From contig DATAOP010000041.1 of the NCBI GenBank assembly GCA_036265675.1, positions 1 to 14,305 of the forward strand: 14,305 nt of DNA, read 5' to 3'. A model generated the notes under the pieces. It had not been told where the DNA came from and did not search any database. It saw nothing but the letters and a program-made list of their open reading frames with translations. Source of the DNA: VRUE01 sp036265675 (lineage in GTDB: Bacteria; Actinomycetota; Thermoleophilia; Solirubrobacterales; 70-9). Within the stretch, counting starts at the first letter, position 1. Each line of letters starts with the position of its first letter. This document shows positions 6,380-12,536 of the stretch, one piece after another. The position numbers and the translations under genes are program-made.

Positions 6380-7222
6380 GTGGGATGGAAGCTGACGGAC
6401 ACCGAGCTCGACCTCTCGCGGCCGCTCGCGGCCGGGATCGTCAACGTCACCACCGACTCGATGTTCGAGGGATCGCGGAGCGGGACGCCGAAGCAGGCGG
6501 CCGCCGACGGGACGGCGCTGGCCGAGGCGGGCTTCGACATGCTCGACGTCGGTGCGGTGGCGGCGCGGAGCGGGCCGCCGGTGCCCGCCGAGAATGAGGC
6601 GGCGGCACTGGTGCCGGCGATCGAGGGTCTGGTCGGGACCGGCGTGCCGGTCTCGGCCGACACCTTCTCGGTCGAGGTCGCGAGGCGGGCGCTCGCGGCC
6701 GGTGCGGCGGCCGTCAACGACATCTCCGGCGGCTCCGAGGAGATGTTCGAGCTCGTCGCCGAGAGCGGCTGCGGCTACGTCCTGATGCACGTCGAGGGCC
6801 CGCCGCGGGTCGCCCGCGACCCCCGCGGCTACGGCGATGTCGTCGAGCACCTCAAGGACTGGTTCGGGGGGCGAGTCGAGCGCGCCGTGGCGCTTGGTGT
6901 CGGCGAGGAGCAGATCGCGATCGACCCGGGCCTCGACTTCGACCTCAGCACCGAGCAGGATCTCGAGATCCTGCGCCGGCTCGGCGAGCTCCGCGAGCTG
7001 GGGCCGGCGCTCTACGTCTCGCTCTCGCGCAAGGACTTCATCGGCGCCGTCCTCGCCGGCTCCTGGGAGCGACGGCTGCCGGCCGCCGAGCGGGAGTGGG
7101 GCACCGTCGCCGCCGTTGCCCTCGCCGTTTGCGCCGGCGCCGACATCCTCCGGATCCACGACCGGTCCTCCCTGCAGGCGATCAGAGTCGCCGGCGCGAT
7201 CCGAGCCGGGGTCCCGGCATGA
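6380..7222 (+). CDS. folP: Dihydropteroate synthase-like (pterin-binding) protein, divergent
   Basis: TIM-barrel protein of 280 residues in the dihydropteroate synthase family, which condenses pterin pyrophosphate with p-aminobenzoate in folate synthesis. Conserved parts: GIVNVTTDSM (Asn22 region), ADTFSVEVARRAL, AVNDISGG, VLMHVEG, IAIDPGLDF, LSRKDFIG (Lys218) and ILRIHD. Deviations: the canonical NVTPDSF is NVTTDSMF, and the flexible loop usually written G-E-STRPG is here GAVAARSGPPV, so the Ser-Thr-Arg-Pro that contacts p-aminobenzoate/sulfonamide is absent. It may be a real but diverged DHPS or a FolP2-like paralogue; the symbol is therefore tentative. GTG 6380 is the only start giving the full N-terminus. 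Its stop overlaps the helicase start (ATGA at 7219-7222), indicating one transcript and translational coupling. Confidence 0.8.
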   Translation: MGWKLTDTELDLSRPLAAGIVNVTTDSMFEGSRSGTPKQAAADGTALAEAGFDMLDVGAVAARSGPPVPAENEAAALVPAIEGLVGTGVPVSADTFSVEVARRALAAGAAAVNDISGGSEEMFELVAESGCGYVLMHVEGPPRVARDPRGYGDVVEHLKDWFGGRVERAVALGVGEEQIAIDPGLDFDLSTEQDLEILRRLGELRELGPALYVSLSRKDFIGAVLAGSWERRLPAAEREWGTVAAVALAVCAGADILRIHDRSSLQAIRVAGAIRAGVPA

Positions 7223-9540
7223 TGGCTCCCCGATCGTTGCTGGAGACGCCGTGGGCGATCGCGATCGACCCCGCCCGCCGCGATGGGCGGATCGTCGCCG
7301 AGAGCGATGAGCCCGAGAGCCCCTCGAGGACGGTGCCGATGCCGGAGGGGCTCGACCCCGGCCTGGTCGAGGCGCTCGGCCGAACCGGGATCGAGCGCCT
7401 CTACTCACACCAGGCCGAGGCGCTCGAGGCGGCTGCCGACTCGAACCTCGTGATCACCAGCGGCACCGCGTCGGGCAAGAGCCTCGCCTTCAACCTCCCG
7501 GTCCTCGACGGGATCGCCCGCGACCCGAAGCGGCGCGCGCTCTACCTCTACCCGACCAAGGCGCTGGCCCAGGACCAGGCGCGAAAGCTCGCCGAGCTGC
7601 GGCCGCCGGGGCTGCGCGAGGCGATCTACGACGGCGACACCCCGCGCGAGGAGCGCCCGGCCATCCGCCGCCGCAACAACCTCGTCCTCACCAACCCGGA
7701 CATGCTGCACGTCGGCCTGCTGCCGAACCACCGCAGCTGGGGCGACTTCCTGGCCAACCTCGAGTGGGTGGTCGTCGACGAGGCCCACACCTACCGCGGC
7801 GTCTTCGGCTCGCACGTCGCCAATGTCCTGCGCCGGCTACGGCGGGTGGCGCGGGCCTATGGGTCGGAGCCGCGGTTCCTGCTCGCCTCGGCGACGATCG
7901 CCAACCCGGTCGAGCTCGCTGAGCGCCTCGTCGGCGAGCCATTCATGCCGATCGCCGACGACGGCGCGCCGCGGACCGGCCGCGAGATCGCGATGTGGAA
8001 CCCGCCGCTGATCGACCGCGCCACCGGGACCCGGCGCTCGCCGCTCTCCGAGGCCGCCGAGATGCTGGTCGAGCTCGTCTCCCAGGGGGTGCGGACGATC
8101 TGCTTCCTCAAGAGCAGGCGCGGGATCGAGCTGATCCAGCGCTTCGCGCGCGAGGGGCTCGAGGCCCGCGGCAAGCCGGAGCTGGCTGAGCGGATCGCGC
8201 CCTACCGCGGCGGCTATACGCCGCAGCAGCGGCGCGAGATCGAGGCCCGGCTGAGCGCCGGCGAGCTGCTGGCCGTGGTCGCGACCGACGCGCTCGAGCT
8301 CGGGATCGACATCGGCGAGCTCGACGCCGCGATCTGCGTCACCTTCCCCGGGACCGTCGCGAGCCTGCGGCAGATGTGGGGACGCGCGGGCCGGCGCCGG
8401 CGTGGGCTCGCCGTCTACGTCGCCGGCCAGGACGCGCTCGACCAGTTCTTCTGCCGCCACCCCGACGAGTTCATCGACCGCCCGGTCGAGGCCGCGATCC
8501 TCGATCACGAGAGCGAGCAGATCGCCTCCCGCCATCTCCTCGCCGCGGCTTACGAGCTGCCGCTGTCGAGCGAGGACGACGAGATCTTCGGCCCCGGCTG
8601 GCGCGAGCGCGCCGAGGGGCTTGCGGGCGCGGGGGAGCTGCGCAAGGCCGGGAACCGGATCCTGCCGCGCCGCAGCGAGTTCGTCGCCGCAAAGATCCCG
8701 CTGCGCTCGGCCTCGGCTGACTCGGTCGCGGTGATCGAGCGCGACTCCGGCGAGATGCTGGGGCTGGTCGAGGCCGAGCGGGCGTTCACGACGATCCACC
8801 CGGGCGCGGTCTACCTCCACCTCGGCCGTTCCTACGAGGTCGAGCGGCTCGACATCGACGGGCGGCGGGCGATGGTCTCGAGCTTCGACGGCGACTGGTA
8901 CACGCGGCCGAAGAAGGAGACCGAGATCTATATCGAGCGCGTTCGCGAGCAGCGGACGACGGCCGGCGTCGAGCTCCACTTCGGCGAGGTGTCGGTCAGC
9001 GAGCAGGTGATCGCGTTTCAGCGGGTCTCGATCTCCGAGCAGGAACCGATCGACGTCGTCGCGCTCGAGCTGCCCGAGCAGCACTTCCTGACGCAGGCGC
9101 TCTGGTATGTGCTGCCCGACCGGCTCAGCCGGTCGCTGCCGCCCGACGTCCTGCTCGGCGCCCTGCACGCGACCGAGCACGGACAGATCGCGGTGCTGCC
9201 ACTGATCGCGATGTGCGACCGCTGGGATATCGGCGGCCTCTCGACCAACGTCCACTTTCAGACCGGCCGCTCGACGATCTTCATCTACGACGGCCACCCC
9301 GGCGGGGTCGGGATCACGCTCCGCGGCTATGAGCAGTTCGAGCGCCTGCTCGACGACGCCGAGCGCCTGATCGGCGAGTGTCCCTGCGACTCGGGCTGCC
9401 CCTCCTGCGTCCAGAGCCCGAAGTGCGGCAACCTCAACGAACCCCTCCACAAGGAGGGCGCGCTCGAGCTGATGAGGACGATGCAGGGGGCTGAGGGTGC
9501 ACGCGTCCGCCGCGGACGCGGGAGCGAGCGAGCAAGATAG
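7219..9540 (+). CDS. DEAH-box superfamily 2 helicase with DUF1998/MZB domain (MrfA/YprA type)
   Basis: ATP-dependent DNA helicase of 773 residues. Helicase motifs in order: Walker A GTASGKS (Lys87), Ia LYLYPTKALAQDQ, VLTNPDMLH, DEAH box VVVDEAHTYRG (Asp187-His190), III LLASATI, IV ICFLKSRRGIE, V ATDALELGIDIG and VI QMWGRAGRRRRG (from Gln385). The C-terminal DUF1998 region ends with a five-cysteine zinc-type cluster, Cys721, 723, 727, 730 and 736 (CPCDSGCPSCVQSPKC). This architecture is that of Bacillus subtilis MrfA (YprA), a mitomycin-lesion repair helicase; a DNA-repair role here is inference from family. The start is ATG 7219, overlapping the folP-like stop; the open frame back to 7096 is rejected as a shadow of folP. 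The last ~14 residues (arginine/serine-rich) and the stop come from repeat copy 2. Confidence 0.92.
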   Translation: MMAPRSLLETPWAIAIDPARRDGRIVAESDEPESPSRTVPMPEGLDPGLVEALGRTGIERLYSHQAEALEAAADSNLVITSGTASGKSLAFNLPVLDGIARDPKRRALYLYPTKALAQDQARKLAELRPPGLREAIYDGDTPREERPAIRRRNNLVLTNPDMLHVGLLPNHRSWGDFLANLEWVVVDEAHTYRGVFGSHVANVLRRLRRVARAYGSEPRFLLASATIANPVELAERLVGEPFMPIADDGAPRTGREIAMWNPPLIDRATGTRRSPLSEAAEMLVELVSQGVRTICFLKSRRGIELIQRFAREGLEARGKPELAERIAPYRGGYTPQQRREIEARLSAGELLAVVATDALELGIDIGELDAAICVTFPGTVASLRQMWGRAGRRRRGLAVYVAGQDALDQFFCRHPDEFIDRPVEAAILDHESEQIASRHLLAAAYELPLSSEDDEIFGPGWRERAEGLAGAGELRKAGNRILPRRSEFVAAKIPLRSASADSVAVIERDSGEMLGLVEAERAFTTIHPGAVYLHLGRSYEVERLDIDGRRAMVSSFDGDWYTRPKKETEIYIERVREQRTTAGVELHFGEVSVSEQVIAFQRVSISEQEPIDVVALELPEQHFLTQALWYVLPDRLSRSLPPDVLLGALHATEHGQIAVLPLIAMCDRWDIGGLSTNVHFQTGRSTIFIYDGHPGGVGITLRGYEQFERLLDDAERLIGECPCDSGCPSCVQSPKCGNLNEPLHKEGALELMRTMQGAEGARVRRGRGSERAR

Positions 9541-9584
9541 CCGGTCATCATGGGTGCGAGCGAGCGGGAGCAGAGCAGGCGGAC
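9505..9584. repeat. Dispersed structured repeat, copy 2 (helicase / TIGR00725 junction)
   Basis: A 66-nt core (9512-9577) is flanked by a 7-bp inverted pair: GTCCGCC at 9505-9511 and GGCGGAC at 9578-9584. The core length equals that of copy 1 exactly, with 11 mismatches concentrated in the middle. The arm sequence differs from copy 1 (CCGCCTGTC/GACAGGCGG) but is again self-complementary. A second local fold exists: CGCGTCCG (9502-9509) with CGGACGCG (9513-9520). The copy encodes the helicase C-terminus and stop (9538-9540), then the ATG (9550) and the first ~11 residues of the next protein. AT-rich sequence (CAAATAT) follows the right arm, as in copy 1. Confidence 0.7.
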
Positions 9585-10059
9585 CCAAATATCCGTCATC
9601 GGCTCCAGCCTTTGTGCCGAAGATTCCGAGCTTTGGCGGCTTGCGGAGGAGGTCGGGCGGCTGCTGGCGGAGGCGGGTGCGACCTTGGTCTGCGGCGGTC
9701 GCGGCGGCGTGATGGAGGCGGCGGCCCGCGGCGCGGCCCGGGCCGGCGGCATCGTGATCGGAATCGTCCCCGGGACCTCGATCGACGAAGCGAACCCCGA
9801 CTGCACCCATGTCGTCGCCAGCGGGATCGGGTTCGCCCGCAACCTCGCGGTGGTCGCCAGCGGCGACGCGGTGATCGCCGTCGGCGGCGCCTGGGGGACG
9901 CTCTCGGAGATCGGTCACGCCCGGGTCTTCGAGCGCACCGTAGTCGCCCTCGACAGCTGGGACCTGGCCAGCGAGGAGATGGACGGGGCGCCGGGCGTCG
10001 TCGTCGTCGCGAGCCCGGCGGAGGCGGTCGCCGCCGCCCTCAAAAAAGCCGGGCCATGA
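9550..10059 (+). CDS. SLOG-fold protein, TIGR00725 / LOG-like family
   Basis: Small cytoplasmic Rossmann-like protein of 169 residues. Motifs: ISVIGSS at the N-terminus, TLVCGGRGGVMEAAARGA (nucleotide-binding GG-x-GGVME), GIVPG, GFARNLAVVASGDAVIAVGG, and AWGTLSEIGHA, the counterpart of the PGGxGTxxE active-site motif of lysine-decarboxylase-like/LOG proteins. Typical TIGR00725 members begin almost at ISVIGSS, so the first ~13 residues (MGASEREQSRRTQ) are an extension derived from repeat copy 2. No good SD precedes ATG 9550; the repeat arm AGGCGGA at 9577-9583 faces an ATA codon, so the true start is uncertain. It is in the same frame as the helicase, with a single TAG and three codons between them. 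SLOG proteins bind nucleotides or nucleotide-derived ligands; the activity here is unknown. The 3' end overlaps the convergent acetyltransferase gene by 20 bp. Confidence 0.85.
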   Translation: MGASEREQSRRTQISVIGSSLCAEDSELWRLAEEVGRLLAEAGATLVCGGRGGVMEAAARGAARAGGIVIGIVPGTSIDEANPDCTHVVASGIGFARNLAVVASGDAVIAVGGAWGTLSEIGHARVFERTVVALDSWDLASEEMDGAPGVVVVASPAEAVAAALKKAGP

Positions 10060-10531
10060 GCAGTGTCGAGCGCAGCGAGCCGTCTTCGCGGCGGTAGTGG
10101 TCGCGTCGCACCCCCTCCTGCTCGAAGCCGAGCGAGCGGTAGAGGCCGACCGCCGCGTCGTTCTCGGTGAAGACCTCGAGCTCGATCTTGTGGACGTCGG
10201 CGGGCCGGGCGGCGATCGCGGCCTCGGCGAGCATCCTGCCGCCGCCACGGCCGCGCCACTCCGGCAGGACCCACATCCCGAGCGCGAGGACCCCGCGGGC
10301 GGCGGTCGGGTTCATCCCCAGCCCTCCGACGACCTCTCCCTCCGCGATCAGGACGAACGGGTGGTGCTCGTCGCTTTCGACCGAGAACCGGAACCGCTGC
10401 TCGAGGTCCTCGACCGGGATCGCGGGCTCGGTCGCGAGCCAGATGCCCTCGTCGACCACGAGCTTCATCCCGCGCGCGAGCGCGGCGCAGTCCTCGAGTG
10501 TCGCCGGCCGCACCTCCATCGCGACGAGCAT
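10040..10531 (-). CDS. GNAT-family N-acetyltransferase
   Basis: Predicted acetyl-CoA-dependent N-acetyltransferase of 163 residues, a typical single GNAT domain. The fold is recognisable from the N-terminal VRPATLEDCAALARG, the beta4 strand with LALGMWVLPEWRG, the acetyl-CoA pyrophosphate loop RGRGGGRML, KIELEVFTENDAAVGLYRSLGF (the classic C-terminal alpha/beta segment) and RRDHYRREDG. The acceptor substrate cannot be told; the YRSLGF and EG-x-RRDHYR ending resembles RimI-like and small-molecule GNATs. Two in-frame ATGs, 10531 and 10519, are both possible; neither has a convincing SD. It lies 28 bp after the GH15-like gene on the same strand and is probably co-transcribed with it. It converges on, and overlaps by 20 bp, the TIGR00725-type gene. 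Confidence 0.87.
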   Translation of the reverse strand: MLVAMEVRPATLEDCAALARGMKLVVDEGIWLATEPAIPVEDLEQRFRFSVESDEHHPFVLIAEGEVVGGLGMNPTAARGVLALGMWVLPEWRGRGGGRMLAEAAIAARPADVHKIELEVFTENDAAVGLYRSLGFEQEGVRRDHYRREDGSLRSTLLMARLF

Positions 10532-10559
10532 AGGGGCGTGCGGGCCAATGTCGGACTCG

Positions 10560-11921
10560 CTACCAGAGCTCGCGGAGGGCGAGGATCGCGAAGGCGTGCG
10601 ACCAGGCGAGCGGGGTGGTCGAGCGCGGGATGCCGGTGCGGGCGTCTACGCGCTCCGGTAGGAGGTCGAGCGGGGTGGCGGCGCGCCGCAGCTCCCCCAT
10701 CAGGCGCAATGCTCCACGGCGCTCCCCGAGCGCGGCGAGGCTCCACGCGCACCAGGCGGTCGGCGCCGTCCAGGGATCTGTGTCGGGCCAGTCTTCGGAG
10801 GGGGTGATTCCGAACCGACCGCTGGCGGCGACGATGCGCAGCAGGGTGCGGCGCGCGGCCGGGAACAGCCCGGGATGGGGGAACGGTCGTACCGCCCAGG
10901 CCGCCGCGGAATCGAGGCCGGACCCCGGGTCGCCCGCTTCCCGCACCAGCACCCGCCCACCCCGCCGATGGGCCGAAAACCGACGCCATGCGTCGGTTTC
11001 AGGCCCATCGGCGTCGGCGAGTGCGTTGCCGAGGTAGTCGCCGAGGCCTTTCTCCTGGTAGTCGGCCCTGTTGCGCCAGGGAGCGCGCAGGCTCGGGACG
11101 GGACCTTCGACGGCGCGCGCCGCGGCCCGGACCCAACCGGCGGCGTCCCCCTGCGGGGCACGGCCGTCGACCGGCGTCCCGGTCACCTCGAATCGCGCTG
11201 CGGCGCCGAGGTCGAGGCGCTCGAGGAAGGCGACGACGCGGCGCGCCTCGGCCAGATGGCCGGCAGCGGCGAGCGCCATCGCCACCGCCGCCGAGTCGCG
11301 CGGCCAGACGTAGGCCCAGCCGTCGCGGGCGCCGGCGATTGCAGCGCCGGTGCGGCGGTCGGTGAGGGCGCGGAGGACGAGCAGCGAGCGCCGGTACAGT
11401 CGCCGCGCCCACCGCGGGGCTCCCGGGGCGAGCGGGCGCGAGGCGGCGAGCCAGCGCCGATCGGCTCGCACCGCTGCGGGCCCGCCGACCCGGCGCACCA
11501 CGGTCCTCGTGCGGCCGCCGAACCGGGCGACCGTCCGCAGCACATTGGTGCCCGGCACGTATGCCTGGCGAACGCTCTCGGCGCGCCAGAGCGGAGGGCT
11601 CCCGCGTCCAACGTCCGCGCGGGCGACGACGCCGGAGCTCGCTGGCACGGTTCCCGCCACCTGCAGCTCGGACGGGATCTGCACCAGCGCCCGTCCCGGC
11701 GGGCCGAGCCGGCGAAGGTCGACTAGATCGCCGTAGGAGTCGACCGCGCCGACGGTCGCGCCGTCGCCGATAACCGCCGTCCCAAGGAACGGCGCCGGCA
11801 TCCCGGGGATCGCGGGCGGCGTCGCCGGATCCGCCCGCGACCCGCCGGAGACAGCGAGCGCCGCGAGCAGGAGCGCGGCGCAGGCCACGGCTGCCGCATG
11901 GGTGCTGCGCATCCACCCCAT
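10560..11921 (-). CDS. Secreted GH15-like (glucoamylase-type) six-hairpin glycosidase homologue
   Basis: Predicted exported protein of 453 residues with a signal peptide (VACAALLLAALAVSGG, cleavage near residue 30). Relation to glycoside hydrolase family 15 is shown by DGWAYVWPRDSAAVAMALAAAGH (residues ~200-221), GDAAGWV (~259), a DPWTAPTAWCAWSLAALG helix (~382-399) and LLPERVDARTGIPRSTTPLAWSHAFAILAL (~420-449), where Glu423 matches the catalytic base. The usual catalytic-acid segment (W-E in GIWEVRG-like context) is not evident; the corresponding stretch holds a palindrome-derived sequence (residues ~303-320). It may therefore be a diverged or inactive member, or belong to a subfamily with a different acid. 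ATG 11921 or the in-frame ATG 11912 may be used. It is divergent from tRNA-Phe and upstream of the GNAT gene. Confidence 0.78.
   Translation of the reverse strand: MGWMRSTHAAAVACAALLLAALAVSGGSRADPATPPAIPGMPAPFLGTAVIGDGATVGAVDSYGDLVDLRRLGPPGRALVQIPSELQVAGTVPASSGVVARADVGRGSPPLWRAESVRQAYVPGTNVLRTVARFGGRTRTVVRRVGGPAAVRADRRWLAASRPLAPGAPRWARRLYRRSLLVLRALTDRRTGAAIAGARDGWAYVWPRDSAAVAMALAAAGHLAEARRVVAFLERLDLGAAARFEVTGTPVDGRAPQGDAAGWVRAAARAVEGPVPSLRAPWRNRADYQEKGLGDYLGNALADADGPETDAWRRFSAHRRGGRVLVREAGDPGSGLDSAAAWAVRPFPHPGLFPAARRTLLRIVAASGRFGITPSEDWPDTDPWTAPTAWCAWSLAALGERRGALRLMGELRRAATPLDLLPERVDARTGIPRSTTPLAWSHAFAILALRELW
10963..11013. repeat. 51-bp near-perfect palindrome inside the GH15-like gene
   Basis: Outer arms of 12 bp (10963-10974 with 11002-11013) and inner arms of 10 bp (10977-10986 with 10990-10999) are perfectly complementary around a 3-nt loop (10987-10989). 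The two base positions between the stems do not pair on the plus strand. In the sense (minus-strand) transcript they form one G-U wobble and one U-C mismatch, giving nearly 24 stacked positions. The element is in frame and encodes about residues 303-320 of the protein (Asp-Ala-Asp-Gly-Pro-Glu-Thr-Asp-Ala-Trp...). Its length and symmetry are unlike ordinary coding DNA and resemble a REP-like or Rickettsia-palindromic-type insertion. Confidence 0.85.
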
Positions 11922-11981
11922 GCAATCAGCCGCTCGGGCCGCCGGTCGCTAGCCTTCCCATTCGCCGTACCGCGGCGCCCG

Positions 11982-12054
11982 GGCGAGGTAGCTCAGTTGG
12001 TAGAGCACACGACTGAAAATCGTGGTGTCGCCGGTTCGATTCCGGCCCTCGCCA
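11982..12054 (+). tRNA. tRNA-Phe (anticodon GAA)
   Basis: Full 73-nt cloverleaf. The acceptor stem is GGCGAGG with CCTCGCC and discriminator A at 12054. The D arm contains TAGCTCAGTTGGTAGAGCA. The anticodon stem CACGA/TCGTG encloses the loop CTGAAAA, with anticodon GAA at 12015-12017. The T arm has GTTCGATTC with pairing CCGG stems. The 3' CCA is not encoded (TCG follows), so it must be added by the CCA-adding enzyme. No tRNA neighbour is present. Confidence 0.97.
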
Positions 12055-12064
12055 TCGCATAACC

Positions 12065-12100
12065 AAGCGATCGCGGCTCCCACGGGGAGTCGCTTCGCTT
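12065..12100 (+). terminator. Hairpin downstream of tRNA-Phe, possible terminator
   Basis: AAGCGA (12065-12070) pairs with TCGCTT (12095-12100), and CTCCC (12077-12081) with GGGAG (12085-12089), closing a 3-nt loop; the segment between the two stems is unpaired. It begins ten bases after the tRNA 3' end, a usual place for a terminator or processing hairpin, but no T tract follows. Confidence 0.35.
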
Positions 12101-12129
12101 AGGTGGGCAACCCAAACGGCAGAGGGCGA

Positions 12130-12157
12130 GGGCCGTCCCATTCCTAAGAGACGGCCC
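12130..12157. terminator. GC-rich hairpin between convergent tRNA-Phe and small peptide gene
   Basis: GGGCCGTC (12130-12137) and GACGGCCC (12150-12157) form a perfect 8-bp stem with a 12-nt loop. It sits 19 bp beyond the stop of the minus-strand peptide gene and about 75 bp after the tRNA, in a convergent interval, so a bidirectional terminator is plausible. No T tract is present on either side, so the call is tentative. The rest of 12055-12176 shows no gene. Confidence 0.4.
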
Positions 12158-12176
12158 CCAGTTCATGACCGCACCA

Positions 12177-12353
12177 TCAATGCGGTCCCGGGCAATGGGG
12201 CTGATCGTTCGGCCCCTGGCAGGGCGGGCTGTTCGGATGGAAATGACCCGAGTTGCCGGCCTCGTTCGGCCCGCCGAACGCGTATGCAGGCCCAACCGCC
12301 ATCAGGGCGATGGCTCCCGAAAGTGCCGCGACCTTGCGGATGCGGTTCTTCAT
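12177..12353 (-). CDS. Small secreted His/Cys/Pro-rich peptide, unknown function
   Basis: A 58-residue protein not recognised as any named family. Residues 1-25 form a clear Sec signal peptide: basic MKNRIRK, hydrophobic core VAALSGAIALMAVGP, and AYA cleavage before Phe26. The mature 33 residues are rich in Pro, Gly, Asn and His, with HFHPNSPPCQGPNDQPHC and final PGPH, giving four His and two Cys. Metal binding or a disulphide loop is conceivable but is inference. Start ATG 12353 is strongly supported by GAGGAGGT seven bases upstream; a longer open frame to 12431 would read through that SD and delay the signal peptide. It stands alone, convergent with tRNA-Phe and divergent from the coiled-coil gene. 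Confidence 0.7.
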   Translation of the reverse strand: MKNRIRKVAALSGAIALMAVGPAYAFGGPNEAGNSGHFHPNSPPCQGPNDQPHCPGPH

Positions 12354-12360
12354 CAACTCC

Positions 12361-12368
12361 ACCTCCTC
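12361..12368 (-). promoter_or_regulatory. Strong SD for the small secreted peptide
   Basis: On the minus strand GAGGAGGT is seven bases before ATG 12353. It is the best anti-SD match in the window and decides the short start over the upstream in-frame ATG at 12431. Confidence 0.75.
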
Positions 12369-12445
12369 AGCGCTCTCCAGCGCCGACTGGGGCTCCTCGA
12401 TGCTCCTTCCCAGCGCGCCACCCCTCCTCACTGGGCCATCACCTT

Positions 12446-12474
12446 TTTGAACGAATTACTTCCTCGAATGTCAG
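12446..12474 (-). promoter_or_regulatory. Possible sigma70-type promoter for the small peptide gene
   Basis: Read on the minus strand, CTGACA (12469-12474, one mismatch to TTGACA) is followed after 17 bases by TTCAAA (12446-12451, a weak -10). The surrounding 12441-12470 is the most AT-rich stretch in the window. It would give a 5' leader of roughly 85 nt. This is a weak prediction. Confidence 0.25.
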
Positions 12475-12536
12475 GCCCTTCCTGAATCACGATGCCCAGG
12501 CTAGGCGTCCGCGCCCGTGGCCATCATTTGCACACG

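Noticed and set aside
7096..7218. 5' extension of the helicase frame
   Set aside because: It would overlap 127 bp of the folP-like gene and encodes an Arg-rich shadow; ATG 7219 in the ATGA overlap is the natural start.
10060..10080. GAGCGCAGCGAGCC stretch as a third copy of the dispersed repeat
   Set aside because: Only a short GAGCG/GCGAGC resemblance; it lacks the core and the arms and lies within the GNAT coding region.
7837..10248. 803-codon open frame on the minus strand opposite the helicase and SLOG genes
   Set aside because: Low-complexity Arg/Asp/Gly/Ala composition typical of the antisense frame of GC-rich genes, and no domain seen; the plus strand has complete helicase motifs.
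11993..12295. Minus-strand frame reading 'AGIEPATPRFSVVCS' across tRNA-Phe
   Set aside because: This is the well-known false protein produced by translating the antisense strand of a tRNA gene; the cloverleaf is complete on the plus strand.
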